Below the pieces are notes generated by a model. It ran no database searches, had not been told where the DNA came from, and saw only the letters and a program-made list of their open reading frames with translations. From Nocardiopsis metallicus (GTDB taxonomy: Bacteria > Actinomycetota > Actinomycetes > Streptosporangiales > Streptosporangiaceae), in the NCBI RefSeq assembly GCF_014201115.1, contig NZ_JACHDO010000001.1, forward strand, positions 4,464,001 to 4,528,000: a DNA stretch of 64,000 nt, read 5' to 3'. A program made the translations under genes and the position numbers. Shown in pieces: positions 56,204 through 64,000 of this stretch (positions are counted from its first letter, which is position 1; each line of letters starts with the position of its first letter).

Positions 56204-57001
56204 GTGGAAGACCTGACGCCGGACGACCCCGAAAGCATCGGACAGAACCGCCTGCCGGGCGGGTTGGGAGCCGACAGGACGGGTCAGGACACACCTGCAC
56301 CGGCAGGTGCCCGGACGACTGCGCCCACCGGATGGCCACAGCCCCCGGCAACCGCCGGGCCCACGGCAGCCGCGCCGACCGACTGGCCCCAACCACCGCA
56401 GGAGCAGCAGTCCCCAGCAGCCGCACCGACCGACTGGCCCCAACCACCGCAGGAGCAGCAGTCCCCAGCAGCCGCACCGACCGACTGGCCCCAACCACCG
56501 CAGGAGCAGCGGTCCCCGGCGCTGACGGAAACCCCCACGGCCGCACCCGGCGCATGGCCGCAGCCACCGAGCTCGGATCAGCGGGCACCGGCGAACGTAG
56601 GGGTCCAGGAGGCCGCGCCCTCGGCCTGGCCCCAGCCGCCCGGCCGGGATCAGCGACCGGCCCCGACCTCCGGCCAGCCCCGACCGGCGGCGGAACCTCC
56701 CTCGCTCTCGTCCCTGTTCGGCGGCCTCCTCGGTCCCGACGGGGCCGGCAATCAGCCTCGTAACCCCTCGCCCGCTCCGCCGAACCAGGGGCCCGGGCCG
56801 CGTTCCGGAGCCTCGTCGGCGGACTGGGCCGCCCGGCGGGCGGCCCATGACATGCGCGCGGTCGAGGAGCGGCACCGGCACCAGGGGGCCGGGCACGCCA
56901 GCGGAAGCGAGTCGGCGCTCGACGCCGTCCGCAAGGCCCGCGAGGCCAAGGAGCAGCGGGAGCGCGACGAGGCCGACCGCCCGTGGTGGAAACGGCGGTA
57001 A
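56204..57001 (+). CDS. Proline-rich repeat protein, function unknown
   Basis: 265 aa, mostly disordered. A central run of three 17-residue repeats (AAPTDWPQPPQEQQSPA) and looser WPQPP units gives a Trp-Pro-Gln-Pro-Pro theme. The C-terminus is a charged helix (DWAARRAAHDMRAVEERHRH; DAVRKAREAKEQRERDEADR) ending WWKRR. AAGGAG lies 7 nt before the GTG. It follows the FHA gene and may be co-transcribed. Polyproline stretches could bind a WW/SH3-like or EVH1-like partner; no partner is known. Confidence 0.75.
   Translation: MEDLTPDDPESIGQNRLPGGLGADRTGQDTPAPAGARTTAPTGWPQPPATAGPTAAAPTDWPQPPQEQQSPAAAPTDWPQPPQEQQSPAAAPTDWPQPPQEQRSPALTETPTAAPGAWPQPPSSDQRAPANVGVQEAAPSAWPQPPGRDQRPAPTSGQPRPAAEPPSLSSLFGGLLGPDGAGNQPRNPSPAPPNQGPGPRSGASSADWAARRAAHDMRAVEERHRHQGAGHASGSESALDAVRKAREAKEQRERDEADRPWWKRR
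56366..56518 (+). repeat. 51-bp minisatellite, three near-identical copies
   Basis: Units at 56366-56416, 56417-56467 and 56468-56518 differ by only a few bases. They encode AAPTDWPQPPQEQQSPA. The near-identity points to recent expansion by slippage, and copy number may differ between strains. Confidence 0.9.
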
Positions 57002-57044
57002 CCCGGCCACGCCCGGGGGTCCCACGCCTTCCCCGAAGACGCGC

Positions 57045-57084
57045 GGTGCCCGGGCCCGCTCGGTGAGGAGCGGACCCGGGCACC
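57045..57084. terminator. Long hairpin between convergent genes
   Basis: A 17-bp stem with one mismatch (57045-57061 with 57068-57084), GGTGCCCGGG.../...CCCGGGCACC, with a 6-nt loop, lies between the proline-rich gene and the folD stop at 57100. Confidence 0.8.
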
Positions 57085-57099
57085 GGGAGGATCAGGCGG

Positions 57100-57960
57100 T
57101 CAGACCAGCGGACCGGCCTGGCGTTCGGCGGCCTCGACCACGTTGACCAGGAGCATGGCGCGGGTCATCGGGCCCACGCCGCCGGGGTTGGGGGACATGT
57201 GTCCCGCGACCTCGGGGACGTCCAGGGCGACGTCGCCGACCAGGCCGTCGTCGGTGCGCGACACACCCACGTCCAGTACCGCGGCGCCCGGCTTGACCAT
57301 GTCCTTGGTGATCAGGCCCGGCACGCCCGCGCCGGCGACGATGATGTCGGCCTTGCGGGTGTGCTCGGCCAGGTCACGGGTGCCGGTGTGGCACAGGGTG
57401 ACGGTGGCGTTCTCCGAGCGGCGGGTCAGCAGCAGCCCGAGAGGACGGCCCACGGTGACTCCGCGGCCGACCACGACGACCTCCGCGCCCTTGATCGGCA
57501 CGTCGTAGCGGTTGAGCAGCTCCACGATGCCGCGCGGGGTGCACGGCAGCGGAGCCTTCTCCATCAGGACGAGCTTGCCCAGGTTGACCGGCTGGAGGCC
57601 GTCGGCGTCCTTGTCCGGATCGATCAACCCGAGCACCCGGTTCTCGTCCATGCCCTTGGGCAGCGGAAGCTGCACGATGTAGCCGGTGCAGGCCGGGTCC
57701 TCGTTGAGCTCGTGGACGGCCTGCTCCACCTGCTCCTGGGTGGCGTCGGCGGGCAGGTCGCGGCGGATGCTCGCGATGCCCACCTGGGCGCAGTCGCGGT
57801 GCTTGCCGCGCACGTAGGTGTGGCTGCCCGGATCGTCACCGACCAGGACGGTACCCAGGCCCGGGGTGATCCCCTTGGCCCGCAGCTTGTCCACCCGCTC
57901 CGCCAGTTCCTCCTTGATGGCCTTGGCGGTGGCCTTTCCGTCCAGAACGATCGCGCTCAT
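57100..57960 (-). CDS. folD: Bifunctional methylene-THF dehydrogenase/methenyl-THF cyclohydrolase
   Basis: 286 aa, supplies 10-formyl-THF. SHTYVRGKHRDCAQVGI with the catalytic Tyr/Lys, VQLPLPKGMDENRVL, CTPRGIVELLNRY and the Rossmann loop VVVVGRGVTVGRPLGLLL. Last gene of a purN-purH-folD run (38 bp after purH), providing the formyl donor both upstream enzymes use. GGAGC precedes the ATG. Confidence 0.96.
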   Translation of the reverse strand: MSAIVLDGKATAKAIKEELAERVDKLRAKGITPGLGTVLVGDDPGSHTYVRGKHRDCAQVGIASIRRDLPADATQEQVEQAVHELNEDPACTGYIVQLPLPKGMDENRVLGLIDPDKDADGLQPVNLGKLVLMEKAPLPCTPRGIVELLNRYDVPIKGAEVVVVGRGVTVGRPLGLLLTRRSENATVTLCHTGTRDLAEHTRKADIIVAGAGVPGLITKDMVKPGAAVLDVGVSRTDDGLVGDVALDVPEVAGHMSPNPGGVGPMTRAMLLVNVVEAAERQAGPLV

Positions 57961-57998
57961 GCGTTGCTCCTCGCTGGCAGGGGTTGATGGAAGCCGGA

Positions 57999-59567
57999 TC
58001 AGTGGAAGAAGTGGCGGGTGCCGGTGAGGTACATGGTGACCCCTGCGGCCTCGGCGGCGGCGATGACCTCGGCGTCGCGGACCGAACCACCGGGCTGGAC
58101 GACGGCGCGCACCCCGGCCTTGGTCAGGATCTCCAGGCCGTCGGCGAACGGGAAGAAGGCGTCGCTGGCGGCCACCGAGCCCTTGACCCGCTCACCGGCC
58201 CGGGAGACCGCGAGTCCGGCGGAGTCGACCCTGTTGACCTGGCCCATGCCCACGCCCACGGTGGCGCCGTCGGCGGCCAGCAGGATGGCGTTGGACTTGA
58301 CCGCGCGCACGGCCTTCCAGGCGAAGGCCAGGTCGGCGAGGACGGCCTCGTCGGCGGCCTCGCCGGTGGCCAGCGTCCAGGTGGCGGGGTCGTCGCCCTC
58401 GGCGTCGATGACGTCGGTCTCCTGGACCAGGAGGCCGCCGCTGATCTGGCGGGTCTCCACGCGCGGGCCCTGGTCCGGGTCGGTGACGACCAGCAGGCGG
58501 ATGTTCTTCTTCTTGGCGAGCGTCTCGACCGCTTCGGCGGTGAAGCCGGGGGCGACGACGACCTCGGTGAAGATCTCGGCGATCTGCGCGGCCAGCTCGG
58601 CGCCGACCTCGCGGTTGGTGGCGATCACGCCGCCGAACGCGGAGACCGGGTCGCTGGCGTGCGCCTTGCGGTGGGCCTCGGCGTTGTCCGCACCCACGGC
58701 GATACCGCACGGGTTGGCGTGCTTGATGATGGCCACGCACGGCTCGTCGAAGTCGTAGGCCGCGCGCAGGGCGGCGTCGGAGTCGACGTAGTTGTTGTAG
58801 GACATGGCCTTGCCGTGCAGCTGCTCGGCACCGGCCAGGCCGCCGCCCGCCGAGCCCGCTTTGGTGTACAGCGCGGCCTTCTGGTGCGGGTTCTCGCCGT
58901 AGCGGAGCGCGGCCTCGCGGTCGTACACGCGGGCGCGGAAGGCGGGCCAGCCGGTGGACTCGGCCTCGGCGTCGGGGGCGTAGGCACCGGCGAACCAGTC
59001 CGCCACGGCGGCGTCGTAGGCCGCGGTGTGCTGGAAGGCCAGCCCGGCCAGGCGCTTGCGCTGCTCCAGGGTGAAGCCGCCGTCCCGGACGGCCTCGAGG
59101 GTGGCGTCGTAACCGGCGGGGTCGACCACGATCGCCACGCTGCCGTGGTTCTTGGCCGAGGCGCGCACCATCGCGGGGCCGCCGATGTCGATCTTCTCGA
59201 TGCAGTCGGCCTCGGAGGCACCGGAGGCGACGGTGTCGGAGAAGGGGTAGAGGTTGACCACGACCAGGTCGAAGGGGGCGATGCCCAGCTCGTCGATCTT
59301 GGCGACGTGGTCGGGGTTGTCGCGGTCGGCGAGCAGGCCCGCGTGCACGGAGGGGTGCAGGGTCTTGACCCGGCCCTCCATGATCTCGGGGAAGCCCGTG
59401 ACGTCCTCGACGGGGGTGACCGGGATCCCGGCCTCGGTGAGGCGGGCCGCGGTGGAGCCGGTGGAGACGATCTCCACCCCGGCCTCGGCCAGGCCGATGC
59501 CCAGCGCCTCCAGGCCGGTCTTGTCGTACACGCTGATCAACGCACGCCTGATGCCCTGCTGGGTCAC
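57999..59567 (-). CDS. purH: Bifunctional AICAR transformylase/IMP cyclohydrolase
   Basis: 522 aa, last two steps of IMP synthesis. N-terminal MGS-like cyclohydrolase (SVYDKTGLEALG, TGSTAARLTEAGIPV), C-terminal transformylase (RYGENPHQKAALY, AIIKHANPCGIAVG, SPVSAFGGVIATN). The purN stop overlaps the purH start by 4 nt. Confidence 0.97.
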   Translation of the reverse strand: MTQQGIRRALISVYDKTGLEALGIGLAEAGVEIVSTGSTAARLTEAGIPVTPVEDVTGFPEIMEGRVKTLHPSVHAGLLADRDNPDHVAKIDELGIAPFDLVVVNLYPFSDTVASGASEADCIEKIDIGGPAMVRASAKNHGSVAIVVDPAGYDATLEAVRDGGFTLEQRKRLAGLAFQHTAAYDAAVADWFAGAYAPDAEAESTGWPAFRARVYDREAALRYGENPHQKAALYTKAGSAGGGLAGAEQLHGKAMSYNNYVDSDAALRAAYDFDEPCVAIIKHANPCGIAVGADNAEAHRKAHASDPVSAFGGVIATNREVGAELAAQIAEIFTEVVVAPGFTAEAVETLAKKKNIRLLVVTDPDQGPRVETRQISGGLLVQETDVIDAEGDDPATWTLATGEAADEAVLADLAFAWKAVRAVKSNAILLAADGATVGVGMGQVNRVDSAGLAVSRAGERVKGSVAASDAFFPFADGLEILTKAGVRAVVQPGGSVRDAEVIAAAEAAGVTMYLTGTRHFFH

Positions 59568-60205
59568 CGGTTCTCCTTCATGTCGGTGCGGCCGAACCGC
59601 ACGTGCCTGCCGTCGATGCTCCAGCCCTCGCGGGCGAGGCGGCCGACCGTGTCGACCAGCATGCGCCGCTCCACGACCTTGATCCGCTCGTGGAGGCTGG
59701 ACTCGTCGTCGCCGTCCTCGACGGGTACCGCGACCTGGTCGATGATCGGACCGGAGTCGACGCCCTCGTCGAGGAAGTGGATGGTGGTGCCGGTGATGCG
59801 GACACCGTGGGCGAGCGCGTCACGCACGGCGTGCGCGCCGGGGAACGAGGGCAGCAGCGCCGGGTGGATGTTGACCGCCTGGTGGCGGCCGATCACCGCG
59901 GGTCCGAGGATGCGCATGAACCCGGCGGAGACCACCAGGTCGGGTTCGTGTTCGGCGATCCGGTCGGACATGGCCGTGTCCCAGGCCGACCGGTCGGAGA
60001 AGGAACGGAAAGGTACGACGAACGTGGGTACACCGGCCGCCCGGGCGACCTCGACACCGCGAGTTCCCTCGCGGTCCGTTCCCACTGCGACGATCTCGGC
60101 CCCGTAGCCGGGGTCCTTCGCGGCTTCCATCAGGGCGGCCATGTTGCTGCCCGTCCCCGATATGAGAACCACCACTCGCGCGGACAAAGCGTGCTTCTCC
60201 CTCAT
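59564..60205 (-). CDS. purN: Phosphoribosylglycinamide formyltransferase
   Basis: 213 aa. VLISGTGSNMAALM binds GAR; GFMRILGP, NIHPALLPSFPGAHAVRDAL and GTTIHFLDEGVDSGPII supply catalytic Asn, His and Asp. Translationally coupled to purH. Confidence 0.96.
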   Translation of the reverse strand: MREKHALSARVVVLISGTGSNMAALMEAAKDPGYGAEIVAVGTDREGTRGVEVARAAGVPTFVVPFRSFSDRSAWDTAMSDRIAEHEPDLVVSAGFMRILGPAVIGRHQAVNIHPALLPSFPGAHAVRDALAHGVRITGTTIHFLDEGVDSGPIIDQVAVPVEDGDDESSLHERIKVVERRMLVDTVGRLAREGWSIDGRHVRFGRTDMKENR

Positions 60206-60506
60206 GTGTAGAAGAACGGCGCGGGGATTTGGGTCCCCGCTCCCGGGGGCGCCGGGGGACGGCGCAGCATCCGGGTTTCGCGTACGCCTGGTACAGACGC
60301 CAGGCCTGGGCCTACTCGGCCCGTCCGCGTTCCCACCCTATCGGGCCGGGTAGCGTCTACCTCACGCGGACCGGACCTTGCCCGTCTCCCCCGGAAGGCC
60401 TCACCAGGAGGGTGCGGCCCCGCGCCACCAACACCACCCGTTCCGCTCCAGGCAGAGCGGACCACGGCGCCCCACCGCGCGAGGGCGTCCCCGAAGGAGT
60501 GAACCC
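60206..60506. other. Divergent intergenic region
   Basis: About 300 bp between purN and a membrane protein gene, carrying the promoters of both. No ORF with coding character was recognised; GAAGGAG at its right end is the Shine-Dalgarno of the next gene. Confidence 0.5.
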
Positions 60507-60899
60507 GTGACCGACAACAGCCCGGAGCCCCGTGCCGACGGCCAGCCGCCCAAGGTCGAACGAGGAGGCCTGTGGGGACTGTTCCTCGGCCTGGCGGGCC
60601 TGTTGTTCCCGCCCTACGGTGTCGTGCTGTCCGTGTTCGGCGTGGTCCAGGGTTTCCGTGCCCGGCGCGCCGCGCGTACGCACCGTTCACAGGCTCCGGG
60701 CGCGCTGCCGAGTGTGGCCCTGGGCATGATCGGGATCGTGGTGTCCTCGATCATGATCACGGTGCTGTTGGTCTACCAGGACGAGGTCGCCGAGTTCCGC
60801 GACTGCTCCGCGAGAGCGCACACGGTGTCCACCCAGAAGGAGTGCGACACCGCCTGGGAGTCGGGCACCGGCCTGCCCCCGGTGGTCATCGGAGCCTAG
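60507..60899 (+). CDS. Small DUF4190-like membrane protein
   Basis: 130 aa. Two hydrophobic segments (GLFLGLAGLLFPPYGVVLSVFGVVQGF, SVALGMIGIVVSSIMITVLLV) separated by a basic loop (RARRAARTHRSQ), then an extracellular tail with two Cys (FRDCSARAHTVSTQKECDTAW). GTG with GAAGGAG. Function unknown. Followed by a terminator. Confidence 0.8.
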   Translation: MTDNSPEPRADGQPPKVERGGLWGLFLGLAGLLFPPYGVVLSVFGVVQGFRARRAARTHRSQAPGALPSVALGMIGIVVSSIMITVLLVYQDEVAEFRDCSARAHTVSTQKECDTAWESGTGLPPVVIGA

Positions 60900-60950
60900 G
60901 AGCCGCACGGTCGGCCCGAGCCGGCACAGGAGCTTCGACACGCTGGGCGA

Positions 60951-60980
60951 GGGGGCGGCGGGAGGGATCCCGCCGCCCCC
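60951..60980 (+). terminator. Intrinsic terminator
   Basis: Perfect 13-bp stem GGGGGCGGCGGGA / TCCCGCCGCCCCC with GGGA loop, then TTC. Confidence 0.85.
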
Positions 60981-61086
60981 TTCGGCGTGCCCGGTACGGC
61001 CTCACACGTGATCGCCGGTTTCCGGACAGCCCTCCCAGGGAAAAGGGTTGTTTCTCAAACCACCAGGCACAGCCAAAGGGATTACA

Positions 61087-61116
61087 CTTAGTATGCAATC
61101 GTTCACTAAAAGTGCT
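61087..61116. promoter_or_regulatory. AT-rich promoter region with imperfect inverted repeat
   Basis: CACTTAGT ... ACTAAAAGTG is an imperfect inverted repeat in one of the few AT-rich patches of the window. It includes a -10-like TAGTAT (61091-61096), 45 bp before the exopolysaccharide gene at 61142. It may be an operator. Confidence 0.45.
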
Positions 61117-61141
61117 GCCATGTCTGCGTGGAGAGGACCCG

Positions 61142-62848
61142 ATGGACACCGACGTCCCCGGCTCGTCCGGACCGGAACTGAAGGAGTACACCGCACTGCT
61201 GAGGCGCCGCTGGCGTCTGGTGGGCGCCGGGGTGCTCGGCGGGCTGGTCCTCGCCACCGCCGGGGTGCTCGCCGTTCCGTCGACCTACACCTCCGTCGCG
61301 GCCGTGCAGGTCCACCCGACCGGGATGGCCGAGTTCACCGGGGAGCGGTCCGGGCGCCTGACCGGCGACGTCAACCTCGACAGCGAGGCCCAGGTGGTGC
61401 TCTCCGAACGGGTCACCGCCCAGATGGCCGAGGCGCTCCCGGGCGACCCCGCCCCCGCCGACCTGCGCGAGCGGATCGACGTCACCGTCCCCTCCAACAG
61501 CAACATCCTCGAACTCCACTACTCCGCCCGCTCCCCCGAGGCGGCCCAGGAGGGCGCCGACGCCCTGGCCGCCTCCTACCTGGAGAACCGGGGCGAGCAG
61601 GCTCGGTCCGTCATCAGCGGCCGGTTGGCGGCCCTGCGGGAGGAGCAGGAAGGGCTCTACGAACGGCTGTCCGACCTGGCCGCCGAGAACGCCGCCGCGC
61701 AGGGGGCGGAGCGGGTCAGCGCCGACGCCCAGGCCGACGCGCTGCGCCAGGAGATCGGTGACCTGGGCAACGGCATCAGCCCGCTGAGCGCACTCCACGA
61801 GACGGTCTCCCCCGGCCAGGTCATCACCCCCGCCGGCCTGCCCGAATCCCCCTCCTCCCCGCTTCCTCCGCTGTGGCTGGTCGCGGGCGCGACCCTCGGC
61901 CTGATCGCCGGGCTCCTGGCCGCCCTGGTCCGCGACCGCCTGGACCCGCGCCTGCACGACACCGAGGACACCGCCCGGATCGGCACGGTGCCGGTACTGC
62001 TGGACCTGTCCGCGCCGGGCAAGCGCACCGGTCGCTCCCCTGACCGCTCCCCCGGTCTGCTCACCGACGCCGAGCCCGACGGCCAGCGCGCCAACGGATT
62101 CGCGCACCTGGTCCGCGCGCGCCTGGCCCACCAGCCCCCGGCCACGGCCCCCGGCGGTGAAGCCGACCCCGACGCGCCCGCCCCCGGCCACGTGGTCGTG
62201 GTCGCCGGGACCACCCCGGGGCGCGCGGGCACCGCCGCCGCCGTGAACCTGGCCGCCGCACTGGCCCGGACCGGCTCCGAGACCCTGCTGGTCTGCGCGG
62301 ACCCGCGCACCGGCACCGCCGCCGAACTCCTCGGGCTGGCCGAGGGCCCGGGCCTGGCCGAAGTCCTGGTGGACGGTGAGGACCCCACCCAGCTGGAGGT
62401 CCGCCCCGCCGACGTCCCCCGCCTGCGGGTGCTGGGCCACGGGAGGCCCGGTACCACCGCCCCGATCCAGGGCGGCGCCGCCGAGCTGGTGGAGCTGCTG
62501 CGCCCGCACGCGGAGTTCGTGGTGATCGCCACCGCCGCCGTCAGCGAGCGCGCCGACGCCCACGCCCTGGCCGCCTCCGCCGACGTCCTGCTGCCCGTGG
62601 TGGAGCTGGGCCGGAGCCGCCGCGCGGACCTGACCGGGACGGTCACCGCCGGGGAGCGCTTCGGGGTCACCGTTCCGGGGGCGATCACCGTCCCGCGCCA
62701 GCCGGACCCCGGCCCCGCCCCGTCGGCCCCGCTGCCCGTGCCGCCCGCGCCCCGGCTCCCCAGTGAGGCCGAGGCCGGGTCCGACTCCGCTGCCGGGAGG
62801 ACCTCCAAGCCGAACCACGCCGAGGTGCCCGTCGGGTCGCGGCGTTGA
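61142..62848 (+). CDS. Wzz/CpsC-type chain-length protein fused to a degenerate CpsD/BY-kinase-like domain
   Basis: 568 aa. Wzz part: LLRRRWRLVGAGVLGGLVLATAGVLAV (first membrane helix), periplasmic region with helical hairpin (SGRLAALREEQEGLYERLSD), then a second helix (LPPLWLVAGATLGLIAGLLAALV). The cytoplasmic half has the shape of a bacterial tyrosine kinase/MinD fold (HVVVVAGTTPGRAGTAAAVN), but the Walker A lysine is missing: PGEGKTT of the family is PGRAGTA, and LLVDAD is LLVCAD. There is no Tyr cluster at the end. Role: polysaccharide chain length control without phosphotransfer (inference). Followed by an O-antigen polymerase, supporting an exopolysaccharide locus. Confidence 0.85.
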   Translation: MDTDVPGSSGPELKEYTALLRRRWRLVGAGVLGGLVLATAGVLAVPSTYTSVAAVQVHPTGMAEFTGERSGRLTGDVNLDSEAQVVLSERVTAQMAEALPGDPAPADLRERIDVTVPSNSNILELHYSARSPEAAQEGADALAASYLENRGEQARSVISGRLAALREEQEGLYERLSDLAAENAAAQGAERVSADAQADALRQEIGDLGNGISPLSALHETVSPGQVITPAGLPESPSSPLPPLWLVAGATLGLIAGLLAALVRDRLDPRLHDTEDTARIGTVPVLLDLSAPGKRTGRSPDRSPGLLTDAEPDGQRANGFAHLVRARLAHQPPATAPGGEADPDAPAPGHVVVVAGTTPGRAGTAAAVNLAAALARTGSETLLVCADPRTGTAAELLGLAEGPGLAEVLVDGEDPTQLEVRPADVPRLRVLGHGRPGTTAPIQGGAAELVELLRPHAEFVVIATAAVSERADAHALAASADVLLPVVELGRSRRADLTGTVTAGERFGVTVPGAITVPRQPDPGPAPSAPLPVPPAPRLPSEAEAGSDSAAGRTSKPNHAEVPVGSRR

Positions 62849-64000
62849 CCGGCCCGGGGAAGGCCTTCCGGGGTACCTCCCCGCGGGGTTGGCACGTGTC
62901 CGACGGCTCCTGGGCGGTCCCGCCCCGGCGGGGGGCCGCGGTCACCGGCTGGCCGCTGATCTGGCTGCTGGCCGGATACCCGCTGTGGTGGGCGCTGGGC
63001 ATGGGGCAGTTCGCCTACTGGCTGTTCGCCGTGCCCATGCTGGCCGAGCTGGTGCGCCGGCACCGGACCGCGGGGCTGCGGGTGCCGCCCTACTTCTGGC
63101 TGTGGGGGCTGTTCGTCGTCTGGACGGTCCTGGGCCTGGCCCTGGTCCCGCTGGAGATGCCCGGGACGGTCCCGGACAGCGGCGGCTACGCGGGCGCGCT
63201 GCTGCGGGTGGTCAACTACCTGGTGCTGACCGTGCTGCTGCTGTACGTCGGCAACCTGACCGAGCGGGAGCTGCCGGCCCGGCTGGTGGTGTGGGCCCTG
63301 GCGGTGCTGTGCCTGGTCACGGTGGCCGGGGGCTACCTCGGGATGTTCGCGCCCCGGTTCGAGTTCACCGCGCCGCTGGAGTACCTGGTCCCGGGTTCCC
63401 TGGCCGACGATCCCTACATGCACACCCTGATCCATCCGGCGTCCGCGCAGATCATGGACGTCTTCGGCGGGATCGACTCGGCTCGGCCCAAGGCCCCCTG
63501 GGAGTACACCAACGTCTGGGGCTACATGCTGTCCCTGCTGCTGATCTGGGTGGTGGTGGGCTGGGCGGTCCAGGGTTCGGGCTGGATCCGTCTGGGTGCC
63601 CTGGCCGCGGTCGCGCTGTCCGTGGTCCCGGTCGTGTACTCGCTGAACCGCGCGCTGTGGGCCGGACTCGCGCTCTCGCTGGCCTTCGGCGCGGCCCAGG
63701 CGCTGCGCCGGGGCCGGGTGGTCCTGGTCAGTACCGGGGCGCTGGCCGTGGTGGCCCTGCTGATCGCGCTGGTGCTGTCGCCGCTGGCCGACGTCGTGCG
63801 GGCCCGGGCGGACAACCCGCACAGCGACGACGGGCGGGCGGCGACCAACTCCGCCTCCGTCGAGGCCGCGAACCTGTCCCCGATCAACGGCTGGGGCACC
63901 ACCCGGGAGTCGCTGGGCAGCTCCGACTCCATCGCGATCGGCCCCACGGCCGAGTGCCCGGGCTGCGGACAGCACGTGATCGGCAACGCCGGTCAGCTGT
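62845..64000 (+). CDS. O-antigen ligase/polymerase-like membrane protein, 3' truncated by window end
   Basis: Open to the window end with no stop. Many hydrophobic helices (WPLIWLLAGYPLWWALGMGQFAYW, FWLWGLFVVWTVLGLAL, LVVWALAVLCLVTVAGGYLGMF, VVALLIALVLSPLAD) and the typical long extracellular loop region PRFEFTAPLEYLVPGS. It matches the Wzy/WaaL (O-antigen ligase-like) family. Two starts are possible: TTG 62845, overlapping the previous stop (TTGA), or GTG 62896; neither has a clear Shine-Dalgarno, so coupling is favoured. Confidence 0.8.
   Translation, partial: MTGPGKAFRGTSPRGWHVSDGSWAVPPRRGAAVTGWPLIWLLAGYPLWWALGMGQFAYWLFAVPMLAELVRRHRTAGLRVPPYFWLWGLFVVWTVLGLALVPLEMPGTVPDSGGYAGALLRVVNYLVLTVLLLYVGNLTERELPARLVVWALAVLCLVTVAGGYLGMFAPRFEFTAPLEYLVPGSLADDPYMHTLIHPASAQIMDVFGGIDSARPKAPWEYTNVWGYMLSLLLIWVVVGWAVQGSGWIRLGALAAVALSVVPVVYSLNRALWAGLALSLAFGAAQALRRGRVVLVSTGALAVVALLIALVLSPLADVVRARADNPHSDDGRAATNSASVEAANLSPINGWGTTRESLGSSDSIAIGPTAECPGCGQHVIGNAGQL

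Overview
This 64 kb window is very GC-rich actinobacterial chromosome. Supporting signs are abundant GTG/TTG starts, an acyl-CoA carboxylase with epsilon subunit, Ser/Thr protein kinases, DUF3017/DUF3054 membrane proteins, leaderless starts and an IdeR/DmdR-type iron box. The gene content fits Nocardiopsaceae or a related Streptosporangiales lineage; that assignment is inference. No tRNA, rRNA, CRISPR, IS element or phage was seen. Most of the window is housekeeping genes with some accessory features.

Layout. 1-770: end of an S9 peptidase. 860-9492: a minus-strand array of paralogous membrane Ser/Thr kinases, with three apparently active kinases, one clear pseudokinase and two deletion-scarred remnants. 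9659-13297: DUF3054 protein, a small protein with an amyloid-like C-terminal motif, a SpoU/TrmH methyltransferase, two tandem GNAT acetyltransferases and a P-loop kinase. 13366-16757: a b558-type complex II operon (sdhCAB, minus) with a divergent LysR gene and a perfect LysR-type palindrome between them. 18059-19888: membrane-anchored GT-B glycosyltransferase. 20104-23778: a second, unrelated complex II operon resembling mycobacterial Sdh1, preceded by two CRP-like sites. 23995-29152: AlkC-like repair protein, MBL hydrolase, class III adenylyl cyclase, PH-domain protein, biotin ligase and a broken Uma2 gene. 29217-35827: PEP carboxylase, divergent from acyl-CoA carboxylase beta, epsilon and biotinylated alpha subunits. 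35880-42498: intact Uma2 protein, a Cys-containing leader ORF ahead of a dicarboxylate/amino-acid symporter, a Met-rich membrane protein, Zn-ribbon proteins and LpdA. 42822-48513: purine nucleoside phosphorylase, an orphan iron box, PH protein, adenosine deaminase, M20 amidohydrolase and a GCS2-type ligase. 48720-57001: BrkB, a degenerate galactokinase relative, an LCP protein, isocitrate dehydrogenase, DUF3017, an FHA-HTH protein and a proline-rich repeat protein. 57100-60205: purN-purH-folD. 60507-64000: DUF4190-like protein, then the start of an exopolysaccharide locus (Wzz-like protein with a dead kinase half, and an O-antigen polymerase running off the end).

Connections. The biotin ligase (27588-28418) would charge the biotin carrier of the carboxylase alpha subunit (34061-35827). 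Two complex II systems, PEP carboxylase and isocitrate dehydrogenase make this a TCA-rich stretch. The adenylyl cyclase could feed a CRP regulator acting on the second sdh operon. The kinase array and the FHA protein suggest phosphothreonine signalling. These links are inferences from co-location and family knowledge.
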